DNA of 64,000 nucleotides, taken from assembly GCA_965220415.1 (NCBI GenBank), contig OZ244829.1:372001-436000 (forward strand). The letters run 5' to 3'. The notes under the pieces were generated by a model. The model was not told the DNA's origin. It saw only the letters and a program-made list of their open reading frames with translations, and made no database searches. The first letter of the stretch is position 1, and every line of letters begins with the position of its first letter. This stretch comes from JAJDTR01 sp965220415 (GTDB lineage Bacteria; Poribacteria; WGA-4E; JAJDTR01). Shown piece by piece: positions 43,372 to 52,195 of the stretch. The position numbers were made by a program, and so were the translations under genes.

Positions 43372-44171
43372 TTGTAGGAATCCTTCTTAGTCGTCAGCCA
43401 CTGGTTCTCGCAGTCGATGACCTGCTCTAGGTGGCGCATTCGCGCGGACGATGCGGTACGGCGCATGAGTTCCGAGTGCACGCTGGCGGATCTCGGATGA
43501 TAACGCGGCAATCCGTCGGGCCGGCGAATATATTTGTGGAGCTCTTCGATTTCTGCGTCAGTTTTCGCCCGACTTGACACATTCAAACAGAAATGGCGCC
43601 GGGCGGTACCCCCGCCGTAAGAGGCATGGAAAATATTGTGATTGAACACCACAATGTCGCCGGGTTCGGTTTCAACGGCGGCACAGGGAAACTCTTTGCC
43701 CGAAATTCCCAATTCCTCGTTTGATTGACGGGAACGCTCAACTTGGGTGCGCCAGGCTCCGCCGAGATGGCTGCCGGGAATCACGCGGATACATCCGGTG
43801 TGGCGCGTCAGCGGGTCGAGGTAAAGATGAAACTTCGCGTAGAGACCGACTGTATGAAAGCCGTCGGAATGCCAGTTTGTGTCGCCGCTGTAGTAGTTGC
43901 CGTCGCCTCCGATATAGTTGAAATCGTCGCCTAGCAGTGACGTAAGTACACCAAGCACTTTGGGATGATCTAGCAGCGTGCAAAGTCGCTCGCTCTGATC
44001 GCTGAAAGGGACGATCTGGGAACGTTTGCTTCCGTCGTGAATAATGCCTTTTTTCTCAAAGACTTTCCTGTGTTCCTCAATTATCCAAGGAATATCTTCA
44101 GTCATCAAGCCCGGCAGAACGATGTAACCAAACGATTCAAAAAACGCGCATTGTTGAGGGGTCAATGACAT
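43368..44171 (-). CDS. PhyH-family 2OG-Fe(II) dioxygenase (5)
   Basis: A 267-residue protein. The iron site is His101-x-Asp103 (TNWHSDGFH), distal His182 (NHNIFHASYGGGTARRHF), with the 2-oxoglutarate Arg in ARR. LGDDFNYIGGDGNYYSGDT and TGCIRVIPGSH are conserved. First member of a run of four closely similar genes (to 47350) of nearly equal length, all beginning M-x-L-(T/S)-x-QQCxFFxxFGY. Its stop overlaps the start of the SMP-30 lactonase gene (ATGA), the strongest context clue to function. Substrate unknown; a sugar-acid or lactone-related compound is plausible. Confidence 0.9.
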   Translation of the reverse strand: MSLTPQQCAFFESFGYIVLPGLMTEDIPWIIEEHRKVFEKKGIIHDGSKRSQIVPFSDQSERLCTLLDHPKVLGVLTSLLGDDFNYIGGDGNYYSGDTNWHSDGFHTVGLYAKFHLYLDPLTRHTGCIRVIPGSHLGGAWRTQVERSRQSNEELGISGKEFPCAAVETEPGDIVVFNHNIFHASYGGGTARRHFCLNVSSRAKTDAEIEELHKYIRRPDGLPRYHPRSASVHSELMRRTASSARMRHLEQVIDCENQWLTTKKDSYK

Positions 44172-44278
44172 CTTGAGATTTCGTCCTAGCTTGGATTGTG
44201 ATGAGAAGCCGAGATTTCAAATTTGTAGCTTGCAACAGATACACATACGACAACGTTCAGGTTAAGAATAGATGCAAG

Positions 44279-44312
44279 AAACCGAGTTTTTTCCTCAAAA
44301 CTCGGTTTCTCA
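44279..44312. repeat. Core hairpin of repeat family B
   Basis: GAAACCGAGTTTT-TTCCTC-AAAACTCGGTTTC: only the inner arms of family B folded together, with the ~90-bp middle and the outer ends missing. It lies in the gap between PhyH (5) and PhyH (6). Confidence 0.65.
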
Positions 44313-44392
44313 AAGTCGCTTTATGCCTTCTTTTGGCACTAGTTAACGACGAAGATGAGCAAAACTCTGGACGTGTGCGTCATGTGGCACAC

Positions 44393-45184
44393 TCATTGCG
44401 TCGCACTCAAGTAATACTGTTCACGCTGAATCACTTGTTCCAAATGGACATAACGCTCGGGTGAAGCCGTATTGCGCATGATGTCTTGTGCGCCGGGTGG
44501 ATACTTTCCGGGCCAATGCTTCGGTCTCCCGCCGGGGCGGAGGTAGCTGTCAAGTTCGCGGATCTCTTCTTCGGTCTTTGCTCGGCTCGTCACATTGAGG
44601 CACATATGGCGGCGGGCAGCTCCCCCGCCAAAAGAGGCATGGTAGATGTTATGATTAAACACAACGACGTCCCCCGGTTCGGTTTCGGCAGCAATGCACG
44701 GGACATCGCGTCCGGGTACCCCCAAGAGTTCGTCTGATTGGCGAGCCCGTTGAAGGTGCTCTCTCCACGGTCCGATTAAGTGACTGCCGGGAATCACGCG
44801 GATGCCTCCTGTATCCCGCGTCAACGGGTCAAGATACAGATGATATTTGGCGAAGAGACCGACTTGATGCCCGCCGTCGGAGTGCCATCCGGTGTCGCCG
44901 CTGTAGTAGTTTCCGTCGCCGCCAACATAGTTGAAATCATCGCCGAGCAGCGACTTCAGCACGCCGAGCACATTCGGATGGTCTAGAAGCGTGCAGAGCC
45001 GTTTACGCTGATCGCTAAACGGGACAATCATGGAACGCTTTGATCCGTCATGAACGACGCCCTGTTGCTCAAAAACCTTCCTATGCTCCTCAATTATCCA
45101 GTCAATGTCGTCGGACATTAAACCGGGAAGAATTAGATAGCCAAATGCTTCGAAGAAGGTGCATTGTTGGGGGGTGAGCATCAT
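44393..45184 (-). CDS. PhyH-family 2OG-Fe(II) dioxygenase (6)
   Basis: A 263-residue protein. ATG at 45184 is chosen for the AAAGGACG upstream and by alignment with its neighbours; a longer in-frame extension to 45346 has no homologue among them. Iron ligands are His101-x-Asp103 (TGWHSDGGH) and the later HIS in NHNIYHASFGGGAARRHM. TGGIRVIPGSHLIG and LNVTSRAKTEEEIRELDSYL follow the PhyH (5) pattern. Tandem paralogue of (5), (7) and (8). Substrate unknown. Confidence 0.88.
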   Translation of the reverse strand: MMLTPQQCTFFEAFGYLILPGLMSDDIDWIIEEHRKVFEQQGVVHDGSKRSMIVPFSDQRKRLCTLLDHPNVLGVLKSLLGDDFNYVGGDGNYYSGDTGWHSDGGHQVGLFAKYHLYLDPLTRDTGGIRVIPGSHLIGPWREHLQRARQSDELLGVPGRDVPCIAAETEPGDVVVFNHNIYHASFGGGAARRHMCLNVTSRAKTEEEIRELDSYLRPGGRPKHWPGKYPPGAQDIMRNTASPERYVHLEQVIQREQYYLSATQ

Positions 45185-45392
45185 TGTAAATTGCGTCCTT
45201 TCGTCAATATTGAACGGTAGAAGACGTGCGTAAAACGTAATGCGTGATGTGTAAGAATGGCATTGGAAAAGCGTTGCTAGAAAATGGCACACGGCAAAAG
45301 AAGAATGACAACCGGTGATTATTTCTGTCCCGCTTTCATGCTTCACTTACGTTTTACGGATTACGCATTAAAGCCGTTGCGCACTGCGAACC

Positions 45393-46196
45393 CTATGATT
45401 CAGAGGCAGCATTAAGAAGATGTTGCTCGCGTTCAATTACCTGTTCAAGGTGGCGCATTCGCTCGGGGGAGGCGGTGCTGAGAATCATGTTTTCCTCATC
45501 CGTGGTTTCCTTTTGCTGCTTGAAACCCTCGATGATTTTGACGAATTTATCAAGATCCTTGAACTCTGCGTCGGTTCTCGCCCGACTGCACGCGTTGAGA
45601 TCGAGATGGCGGCGTGCTGGTCCTCCTCCGAAGGAGGCGTGGTATGTTGTGTGATTCAAGACGACGACATCGCCGGGTTTCGTTTCCGCGGCGACGCAGG
45701 GAACATCGTTCCCACCTATCCCCAAATCCTCGCTAAACGCCTGGAGGCGAACTGTTTGTAGTTGGTCTCTCCATTCCCCCTCTAGATGACTGCCGGGGAT
45801 CATTCGGATACAACCTGCCTCGCGAGTCAGTGGATCGAGATAGATATGAAACTTGACGAAAACCAGACCTCCGACGCGGTGCCCTCCATCGTCGTGCCAA
45901 TTTGTGTCACCGCTGTAGTAGTTGCCGCCGCCCCCTACGTAGTTGAAGTCATCGCCCAATAACGAACTGAGTACCCCGACAACGTTCGGATGATCGAAGA
46001 GAGTACAGAGACGCGCGCTTTCGTCAAAAAAGGGAACAAGAAAAGAACGCTTCGTGCCGTCATGAACCACGCCATTCTTCTCGAAGACATTTCGGTGCTC
46101 CCCGATAATCCAATCCATCTCATCGGTCAACAAGCCCGGCAAGATGAGATAACCGAATGATTGGAAGAAGGTGCATTGCTGGGAGGAAAGCGTCAT
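45393..46196 (-). CDS. PhyH-family 2OG-Fe(II) dioxygenase (7)
   Basis: A 267-residue tandem paralogue. The iron site is His101-x-Asp103 (TNWHDDGGH); the distal His is in NHTTYHASFGGGPARRHL. It has a two-residue insertion VGGLVFVKFHIYLDP shared with PhyH (8) but not (5) or (6), so (7) and (8) form a sub-pair. The C-terminal region (FKQQKETTDEENMILSTASPERMRHLEQVI) ends with the same ERMRHLEQVIERE motif as the others. Substrate unknown. Confidence 0.9.
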   Translation of the reverse strand: MTLSSQQCTFFQSFGYLILPGLLTDEMDWIIGEHRNVFEKNGVVHDGTKRSFLVPFFDESARLCTLFDHPNVVGVLSSLLGDDFNYVGGGGNYYSGDTNWHDDGGHRVGGLVFVKFHIYLDPLTREAGCIRMIPGSHLEGEWRDQLQTVRLQAFSEDLGIGGNDVPCVAAETKPGDVVVLNHTTYHASFGGGPARRHLDLNACSRARTDAEFKDLDKFVKIIEGFKQQKETTDEENMILSTASPERMRHLEQVIEREQHLLNAASES

Positions 46197-46534
46197 TTTA
46201 GGCTACGTACCTCATTTCGAGAATTGGGCAGACCTTGCTCTAGCGACGTTAACTGCTTGCCGATTCCGTCTTAAACCGCTGATTATTGCATGGCTTCCCA
46301 AGCACGTTTGTAGGGTGCGCACTGCGCATCAGCCTCTAAAAGCCCCACGATCGATCACGCGAGTCCATGGCGATCAACCGACTGATTAGGGAGGGCGATA
46401 GTAAATCCCGCGCGACAGTAATCCTATTCATTGCCCAATCAATGGCACCAGGAGTTTTACTGACCAACAAGCGAATGAATAATGAGCACGCTAGGGATCC
46501 TCTAATCACTAGCCACTAAACACTTTCCTAATAA
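46197..46534. repeat. Intergenic region with MITE fragment and micro-cassettes
   Basis: A fragment of MITE family A (TTTGTAGGGTGCGCACTGCGCATCAGCC) is at about 46302-46347. A micro-cassette at 46373-46409 is followed by a GCGCGACAGTAATCC remnant. A second diverged cassette piece (CAAGCGAATGAATAATGAGC...GGGATCC) is at about 46469-46500. No gene. Confidence 0.55.
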
Positions 46535-47350
46535 CTATTGTGTGGCTTCCCAAGCCGCGCGATCGAGATTTTCGCGCTCGATTACTTGCTCAAGATGGCG
46601 CATGCGCTCCGGAGTAGCCGTGCCGAGCATGATGTCTTGTTCTCCCGGTGCGTATTTGCTAGGTTTCTCCTTGGTGCGTTCCCCCGGCAGGATGAACTTC
46701 TCAAGATCTGCGATTTCCTCCTCCGTTTTCGCACGGCTTGACAGATTTAGGTCGAAGTGCCGTCGCGCCGTTCCGCCGCCGAAGGATGCGTGATAGGTGG
46801 TGTGGTTCAACACGGCGACGTCTCCGGGCTGATTTTCAATTGCAACACAAGGGATATCGGTGCCGGCAACACCTATCGATTCGCAGAACGGCTGGAGCCA
46901 GATGTTCTCTCTCAGTTGGTCTCTCCAGCCTCCCGGCAAGTGACTCCCCGGGATGACTCGAATACACCCCGTATCGCGTGTCAGTGTGTCAAGATAGATA
47001 TGGAATTTGGCGAAGACTAGACCGCCGGGCCGCTGTCCGCCATCGTCGTGCCAGCTCGTGTTACCGCTGTAGTAACTGCCATCACTGCCGACGTAATTAA
47101 AATCGTCGCCTAAAAGAGATCCGAGGACTTCAAGGACTTTTGGATGGTCGAGCAGGGTGCACAGTTTTTCGGTTTGATCTATGAACGGCACGACATACGT
47201 ACGTTTCGTGCCATCGTGAACGATGTCGTTCTTCTCAAAAACCTTTCGATGCTCTTCAATCATCCAATCCACATCGTCAGCCAGTAAACCCGGCAGAACG
47301 AGATAACCGAATGAATGGAAGAATTCGCATTGTTGGGGAGTGAGTGCCAT
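46535..47350 (-). CDS. PhyH-family 2OG-Fe(II) dioxygenase (8)
   Basis: A 271-residue tandem paralogue with a strong GGAGGA ribosome site. Iron ligands are His101-x-Asp103 (TSWHDDGGQ) and the His in NHTTYHASFGGGTARRHF. PGGLVFAKFHIYLDTLTRDTGCIRVIPGSH groups it with PhyH (7). It ends with ATPERMRHLEQVIEREN. Substrate unknown. Last of the four-gene array, in which gaps of about 190-340 bp hold repeats, so each may have its own promoter. Confidence 0.9.
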   Translation of the reverse strand: MALTPQQCEFFHSFGYLVLPGLLADDVDWMIEEHRKVFEKNDIVHDGTKRTYVVPFIDQTEKLCTLLDHPKVLEVLGSLLGDDFNYVGSDGSYYSGNTSWHDDGGQRPGGLVFAKFHIYLDTLTRDTGCIRVIPGSHLPGGWRDQLRENIWLQPFCESIGVAGTDIPCVAIENQPGDVAVLNHTTYHASFGGGTARRHFDLNLSSRAKTEEEIADLEKFILPGERTKEKPSKYAPGEQDIMLGTATPERMRHLEQVIERENLDRAAWEATQ

Positions 47351-47504
47351 TGTTGGATTCCTCCTTAAGTTGAAGGGAACAGGGAGACAGAAGGGCTTTG
47401 ATTAACAGGCGAATCGTCAGATGTGAGACAGAGGAAATTCAGCGTGATATATGGTAATCGAATCTGAGTCACGGAAACTCAGTCTATGTATTTGCCAATC
47501 TAAT

Positions 47505-47525
47505 GGTGGGCAGTGCCCACCCTAC
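47505..47525. repeat. GGTGGGCAGTGCCCACC hairpin
   Basis: Perfect palindromic hairpin in the GGTGGGCAGTGCCCACCCTAC context, 8 bp past the stop of PhyH (9). A plausible 3'-end stabiliser or weak terminator for that minus-strand gene. Confidence 0.6.
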
Positions 47526-47533
47526 ATTGATAA

Positions 47534-48286
47534 TCAGTCGTCTTCCACATGCTGTGTTAATTCCCGCATCTCGGGCGAGAATTTGTCGCGGACGCTGCGT
47601 TTATGGAGGCACCATCCGAGGGCGGGATCAGTGGGATCCATCCACCGTGCGTGGAAGGGGACAGGCGCACCCATGCGCTGTTGGTCTTTCGTCGTGTTTG
47701 ACCAAGCGGCATGCCATACGGGACCATTCAGCACGACAACCGAGCCCGCGCGTCCTTCGACGGTGACCAAATGCCTGTATTCGACTTCGGCTCTGGGAGG
47801 GATTCCGGCATGATGGCTGAACGGCATCACCCGCGTGGCTCCGTTTTCTTTAGTGAAATCGGTCAGCATCCATAGACAGTTGAGTAGAAAGCACACCTTG
47901 GGCGTGGGAAACGGTGTCTCGCGCCTGGCCAACATCGGGAGATCGGCATGGAGCTTGCCGATTGGTGCACCGGGTTTCCGCCAGAGCGCCGCCACTGTGT
48001 TGAGTTGAAAACCATCGCCAAGCTTGTAATCCGCCAATTCGAGAAGCACGGGATTCGTAACGATCTGTTCGAACAGGTCAAATTCGCTAGGATGCAGATA
48101 GTTGAAGACGCCGCGCAGATGTTGGCTCGTGTCATTTGCGCCGCTGAAATCGGGTGAGTCGGGAATCCGATCCATGATTTCCATCAGCCGTCTTGCCATG
48201 TGCTCGGCATCCGACGCCGGAATTAAATCGGGGATGAGAACGAAACCGTACTCGTCCAATTCCGTCTTTAGCGTTTTAATGTCCAT
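47534..48286 (-). CDS. PhyH-family 2OG-Fe(II) dioxygenase (9), divergent short type
   Basis: A 250-residue protein of a different PhyH subgroup from the preceding array. It starts with LDEYGFVLIPDLIP. The iron site is His113-x-Asp115 (GKLHADLPM) with distal His192 (LNGPVWHAAWSNTT). NGATRVMPFSHHAG is the typical strand before the second half. The downstream arginine for 2-oxoglutarate is less obvious (QQRMGAP). GAGAGGTAAAA precedes the start. Substrate unknown. It is transcribed with the same polarity as the amidohydrolase/PhyH (10) pair upstream, across a 241-bp gap. Confidence 0.85.
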   Translation of the reverse strand: MDIKTLKTELDEYGFVLIPDLIPASDAEHMARRLMEIMDRIPDSPDFSGANDTSQHLRGVFNYLHPSEFDLFEQIVTNPVLLELADYKLGDGFQLNTVAALWRKPGAPIGKLHADLPMLARRETPFPTPKVCFLLNCLWMLTDFTKENGATRVMPFSHHAGIPPRAEVEYRHLVTVEGRAGSVVVLNGPVWHAAWSNTTKDQQRMGAPVPFHARWMDPTDPALGWCLHKRSVRDKFSPEMRELTQHVEDD

Positions 48287-48527
48287 TTTTACCTCTCGGT
48301 ACGCGATATAAGATTCAAACGATATAGGAGATTAACGCCGATGAACGTAGATTATAGTCATTACAACTAAGAATTACACACAATGTGTAAATGCGGATGT
48401 AAAAGACATCGGATTTGCGGTCTCCGGATTGTAGGGGACGCAGATCTGCGTCCCCTACGAACTCGGCAATTCAACTATTCGGTTCCTTATGCCGGGAAAC
48501 TAGGTAACGCGCCGCACATAAAACGAA

Positions 48528-49424
48528 TCATCGATCGGGGAATCGCAGAAACCGTTTTGCCGTTCCACCCATGATGTCGCGGTATTCATCCTCCGTTAAT
48601 TCGGGCATCAACTCTTTGATGATGGTTGTCAGCTTGCCGTAACCCGGATCTTCGAGAATCCACGGAAAATCGGTCGCCCACATGAGACGCTTGGAACCGT
48701 AAATTCTCAGAAGGCTCTGATGCCACCCGACAAGATCGCGATAAGGGAACGGTTCGCTACTAAATGCGTATTGAAGGCACAATAACATCGCAACGTTCTC
48801 GAATTTTGCCAGACGCCAGGTCGTATGGAAAGCCGGATTGTACATCGGTGTCTCTATCCGAGGTCTGCAATTTGTGCCCCAAGAGAGTTTGCCATTTCCC
48901 GGACACACCCCCATGTGGTTAATGACAATCCTGACCTGAGGAAATTCGGCAACAAGATACGGCAGTAGATGCGCATCTCGAGCTTGGAGAATTAGCCAGA
49001 GGACATAATCGTTCTCTGCAGCGTGTTTCCAGATGCGATAGGCGCCAAGTTGCTTCACATCTATTTTTTCGAAGGGATCTCGAGGTCCCCCAATTCTCGA
49101 AAGCCGAAAACCTACAATTCCGGTGCCATCTGTCAAAGTGTCCATGTGGTCTTCAACGTCGGGGAGGTCGGGAGATATGAGTCCGATGCCCAAAAAGCGG
49201 TTCGGGTACTTTCTGAGGCAGTGCAACAGGTATGCATGGTGCTGTATCTGTACGCCGGGGTGTTGCACTAACACCGCTTGATCGATCTGATGCGCGTCCA
49301 TCTCTGCCAGCAATTTTTCGACAGATTCTTCCCGTTCTGCGGGCCAAAGCTCATTGGACTCCCTCGGAAACTCTGTGGATGCCTTGGTAAAAACGTGAAG
49401 ATGAGCATCAATGCGGGGCATCAT
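48528..49424 (-). CDS. Amidohydrolase_2-family TIM-barrel hydrolase
   Basis: A 298-residue metal-dependent hydrolase. The N-terminal RIDAHLHVF holds the metal-binding HxH (His8, His10). MVLIINHMG-type segment RIVINHMGVCPGNG and the C-terminal KRLMWATDFPWILEDPGYG (Asp of TDFPW) complete the Amidohydro_2 pattern. Family members hydrolyse or decarboxylate lactones, pyrones and aromatic acids (for example 2-pyrone-4,6-dicarboxylate lactonase-like enzymes). Its start overlaps the stop of the upstream PhyH (10) gene by 4 nt (ATGA, 49421-49424), so coupling is likely and their substrates may be linked. Cytoplasmic. Confidence 0.88.
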   Translation of the reverse strand: MMPRIDAHLHVFTKASTEFPRESNELWPAEREESVEKLLAEMDAHQIDQAVLVQHPGVQIQHHAYLLHCLRKYPNRFLGIGLISPDLPDVEDHMDTLTDGTGIVGFRLSRIGGPRDPFEKIDVKQLGAYRIWKHAAENDYVLWLILQARDAHLLPYLVAEFPQVRIVINHMGVCPGNGKLSWGTNCRPRIETPMYNPAFHTTWRLAKFENVAMLLCLQYAFSSEPFPYRDLVGWHQSLLRIYGSKRLMWATDFPWILEDPGYGKLTTIIKELMPELTEDEYRDIMGGTAKRFLRFPDR

Positions 49425-50398
49425 GCCTCCATCGCTTCTTGGTACGGCGCTAAATTCATCTCGGGATACCAGTGCGCGAGTGACTCGACGGTCTCAGGCG
49501 TGTAGTAGGAGTGTCCCGGCTTGGGCCAACCGAACAACGCCCGCACGCGCGGTGTCGTCTTCTGCCAGAATGGAATGGAGAAGTCCCGTTCTCTCCACAG
49601 GTTCGACAACTTGGTGAACTGACTGCTATCTCCGCGGCAGAGTGAAAGTGTCCAATAGCCTCGCTGTTTACGCTTGTTAGCGAATGGAATCGCTGCATGA
49701 ACGCCGTAAGAGCTATTGAATCGAACGCTGCCTGCCTTGGCAGTGGTGGAGACGGGTGCGCAAAACTCGGGGATTTCTCGGATGTCGTTGATGCCGCCCA
49801 TACCCGTCCAGTTGCCCTCTTCAATGAGCCGAGGAAGGAGGTCGATAATCTGCCGATGGGTGCGTGGGATGATTTGCATCGGGGCGCCGTCGTCTTCAAC
49901 ATCGTGGAGATAAACGCAAGAATTCACATAGTTGTATAAGTCCACCTCCTGACTAGGCGGCAGAAAACAGTTTGTTGCGTGGTCAATGTGATAGCCCTGC
50001 CACGGGTGTTCGGCATGTCGTTTATCGGTGGGGCCCGACCGCAGAAACAGGTGCCCGTTGCAGTAACTCATGTCCGGTGTACCGAGGCACTGTTGATACA
50101 TGTCGAGGTAGTCTTCGTTTTCAATAAGGCGATCAAGCGCGTCAATGCCTGTCGGGAATTGGGCGCGTCCGTGTTTTGTTTCGCCGTAGTGGGGAACCGC
50201 CGCGGTACTGGTGGGGTCGGTGGATTCCGCTTTGCCGGTGGCGTCAGACTTCGCTAGGTAATCCTCGAAACTCGTACCGTAAAAAATCTTTTCCATCTCG
50301 ATTCGCGCGGCTTCCACATCTTTCTTATCGAAAACATCTTCCACTATGAGAAATCCGTCTTCGTGGAACTTATCGAGTTGTGCCTGTGTTAGAGCCAT
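49421..50398 (-). CDS. PhyH-family 2OG-Fe(II) dioxygenase (10)
   Basis: A 325-residue protein with strong GGAGGAGAGG ribosome site. N-terminal KFHEDGFLIVEDVFD. Iron ligands His137-x-Asp139 (QGYHIDHATN) and His234 (SYGVHAAIPFANKRKQRGYWT), the latter followed by basic residues for 2-oxoglutarate. A longer, more elaborated PhyH type with a GAPMQIIPRTHRQ strand. Overlaps the amidohydrolase gene (ATGA), giving a two-gene operon. Substrate unknown. Confidence 0.88.
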   Translation of the reverse strand: MALTQAQLDKFHEDGFLIVEDVFDKKDVEAARIEMEKIFYGTSFEDYLAKSDATGKAESTDPTSTAAVPHYGETKHGRAQFPTGIDALDRLIENEDYLDMYQQCLGTPDMSYCNGHLFLRSGPTDKRHAEHPWQGYHIDHATNCFLPPSQEVDLYNYVNSCVYLHDVEDDGAPMQIIPRTHRQIIDLLPRLIEEGNWTGMGGINDIREIPEFCAPVSTTAKAGSVRFNSSYGVHAAIPFANKRKQRGYWTLSLCRGDSSQFTKLSNLWRERDFSIPFWQKTTPRVRALFGWPKPGHSYYTPETVESLAHWYPEMNLAPYQEAMEA

Positions 50399-50801
50399 GG
50401 TGACCTCTCCTCCCGCGGGTTAAGGTATTCGTTCGCGGTTAAATCTCGACGATACTTGGGGAGCGAAATATTAGATATTCTAGCAATTACTGACTAATAG
50501 GTCAATCCCATTCCTAATTACACGTGTTTCGGTAGGTGCGGTTTCCAACCGCACCTTCGAGACTGTATAAATACCGGTTCGGCTAGGAAAGGGATCTCTA
50601 TCGTCCTCGTTATCCACTCGGTTGATCGAACCTACCGCAGTGTATAAATTATCATTGGATTTACTATAGAACCAAAGCCTAGTTTGTACGCCGAAATTTG
50701 CTAATTCCAATAGCGTGACGAAGAACGATGCACACGCCAAACTTGAACTCAATCCACGTTCTGTCCCTGTCGTGTTTTAATTACGCATTACGCATCACGC
50801 A
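50399..50801. other. Gene-free region with hairpin and reverse micro-cassette
   Basis: No credible gene. GGTAGGTGCGGTTTCCAACCGCACC hairpin is at about 50532-50560. A reverse micro-cassette is at about 50591-50626. TTACGCATTACGCATCACGCATTAC is at about 50779-50803 and matches a segment near 45240 and 45360. Confidence 0.55.
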
Positions 50802-52025
50802 TTACTCCCACGTAGCGATAAAGTCCTCTACCTCGTAATTCGAAGGCATGTCGTAGAAGTAATACTTGGTGGGACCGGTCTGGAACCCGGGTTCGTATTG
50901 GTCCTCCTCCGACTTTAGCCTATTTTCCATGTCGATAAAGCGGCTCCACAGGAGGTCGGTCTCATCAACCGTGAACCGGCTGGCAACATTCTGTAGGACA
51001 TCGACGCTTTCCCAAGGCCATCCAACCTGCCCCGCTTGCTCGGCGTCGGAGAGCGCAGCCACCTCCGGCTTATTCAAGTGATAGACCTTGAAGGCTAGTT
51101 TCGTCAAAAACATGACGCAGATCATCCGGTGCTCTTCGCCGGGGTGGAGCGTGGCGACACATTCGAGAAACGCCGATTTATCTTTGTCGATGGCCGCACG
51201 GAACGATTGCGCAATGACGTCAAACTCGGCGTCGAAACGCTTTCTGAACCGCTCGAAAGTCCCTCTTCCCGATGGTGAGAGGTGTTTGCTAAAGTCTATG
51301 GTCCAGTTGAGATAGGGTCGATACGAAAATAGATTGGCGCCGAAGGCTCGTAAAGCGAGATGAATCGTTCTCCTCAGTTTCGAACTGTAGTTGCTGCCCC
51401 AATGAAGAATGGCGTTGGAATAGACCACACCCTCCCCTGCCTTGAGTTTGACGGGCATGCTATTCGGTAATGGCTGGCGATTGCTTTCAAGCAGTGTGCG
51501 ATTTTCGGCATCGGTGTTTCGCCGCCGGTGGCTGCCCGGAACTATCCAAAGGACATCGTCGTCGTAAAGCGCAATGTTCCATTGAACGGTACCGACACCG
51601 TTTGCCGCCATATCCGCTTGCAAACCGCTCAGCGGACCATCGCGATTGGGTTCGATATCTCGGTGCCAGCCTGACGGACCGTGATCCTGTACCGGGCTGC
51701 ACATAATGGTAATGTATTTGAGGATTGTCTCGGGCGACCGCATCACCTGACGACTAACTCCCAGCGTGTTCTCGTGCAGGCAGAACTCAACGGTGTTGGC
51801 AGTTTCCTCGTCAATAAGCGGACCGAAGGTGACCCTCGGCTGAGGAGCTATCTCCCACTGACCGCCGGGTGGATCGTTCGGACCGCGTTCGCGCGCCCAT
51901 ATCTCTTTCTGGCGTTCAACAAGAACCTCGAAACTGTTACGTAACTCATCAAGGCGATTCGGGGGGACGCAGTCCGGTATTATAATGTAGCCGTCCTCCC
52001 ACAACTGTTCCGGATTAACCTGCAT
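50802..52025 (-). CDS. PhyH-family 2OG-Fe(II) dioxygenase (11), long type
   Basis: A 407-residue protein, the longest PhyH member here. Iron ligands His121-x-Asp123 (SGWHRDIEPN) and His208 (SNAILHWGSNYSSKLRRTIHL), with Arg in KLRR. LWIVPGSHRRR and AGEGVVYSNAILHWG are typical. Residues about 250-400 are an additional helical region (FERFRKRFDAEFDVIAQSFRAA...) not present in the shorter members. Preceded by GGAGGAGAAG. Substrate unknown. It is the next gene downstream of the NPCBM alpha-galactosidase on the same strand, 170 bp away. Confidence 0.88.
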   Translation of the reverse strand: MQVNPEQLWEDGYIIIPDCVPPNRLDELRNSFEVLVERQKEIWARERGPNDPPGGQWEIAPQPRVTFGPLIDEETANTVEFCLHENTLGVSRQVMRSPETILKYITIMCSPVQDHGPSGWHRDIEPNRDGPLSGLQADMAANGVGTVQWNIALYDDDVLWIVPGSHRRRNTDAENRTLLESNRQPLPNSMPVKLKAGEGVVYSNAILHWGSNYSSKLRRTIHLALRAFGANLFSYRPYLNWTIDFSKHLSPSGRGTFERFRKRFDAEFDVIAQSFRAAIDKDKSAFLECVATLHPGEEHRMICVMFLTKLAFKVYHLNKPEVAALSDAEQAGQVGWPWESVDVLQNVASRFTVDETDLLWSRFIDMENRLKSEEDQYEPGFQTGPTKYYFYDMPSNYEVEDFIATWE

Positions 52026-52195
52026 GGTTACTTCTCCTCCTGAGATAATTGAGATAGATGTCCCTACCTTCTGAAATCACAAGAATGATTGGTCAATGTA
52101 GTCCCATTGATAATTGCTTCATCTGAAAGTAGGCGGGGCATCTTGCCCCGCACACAATGTCGGCGATGCATATATGACGGCGCGTGATGCCATGG

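Noticed and set aside
50480..50752. 90-codon minus-strand frame
   Set aside because: It spans a reverse micro-cassette and the GGTAGGTGCGGTT hairpin (peptide VRLETAPTE); no support as a gene.
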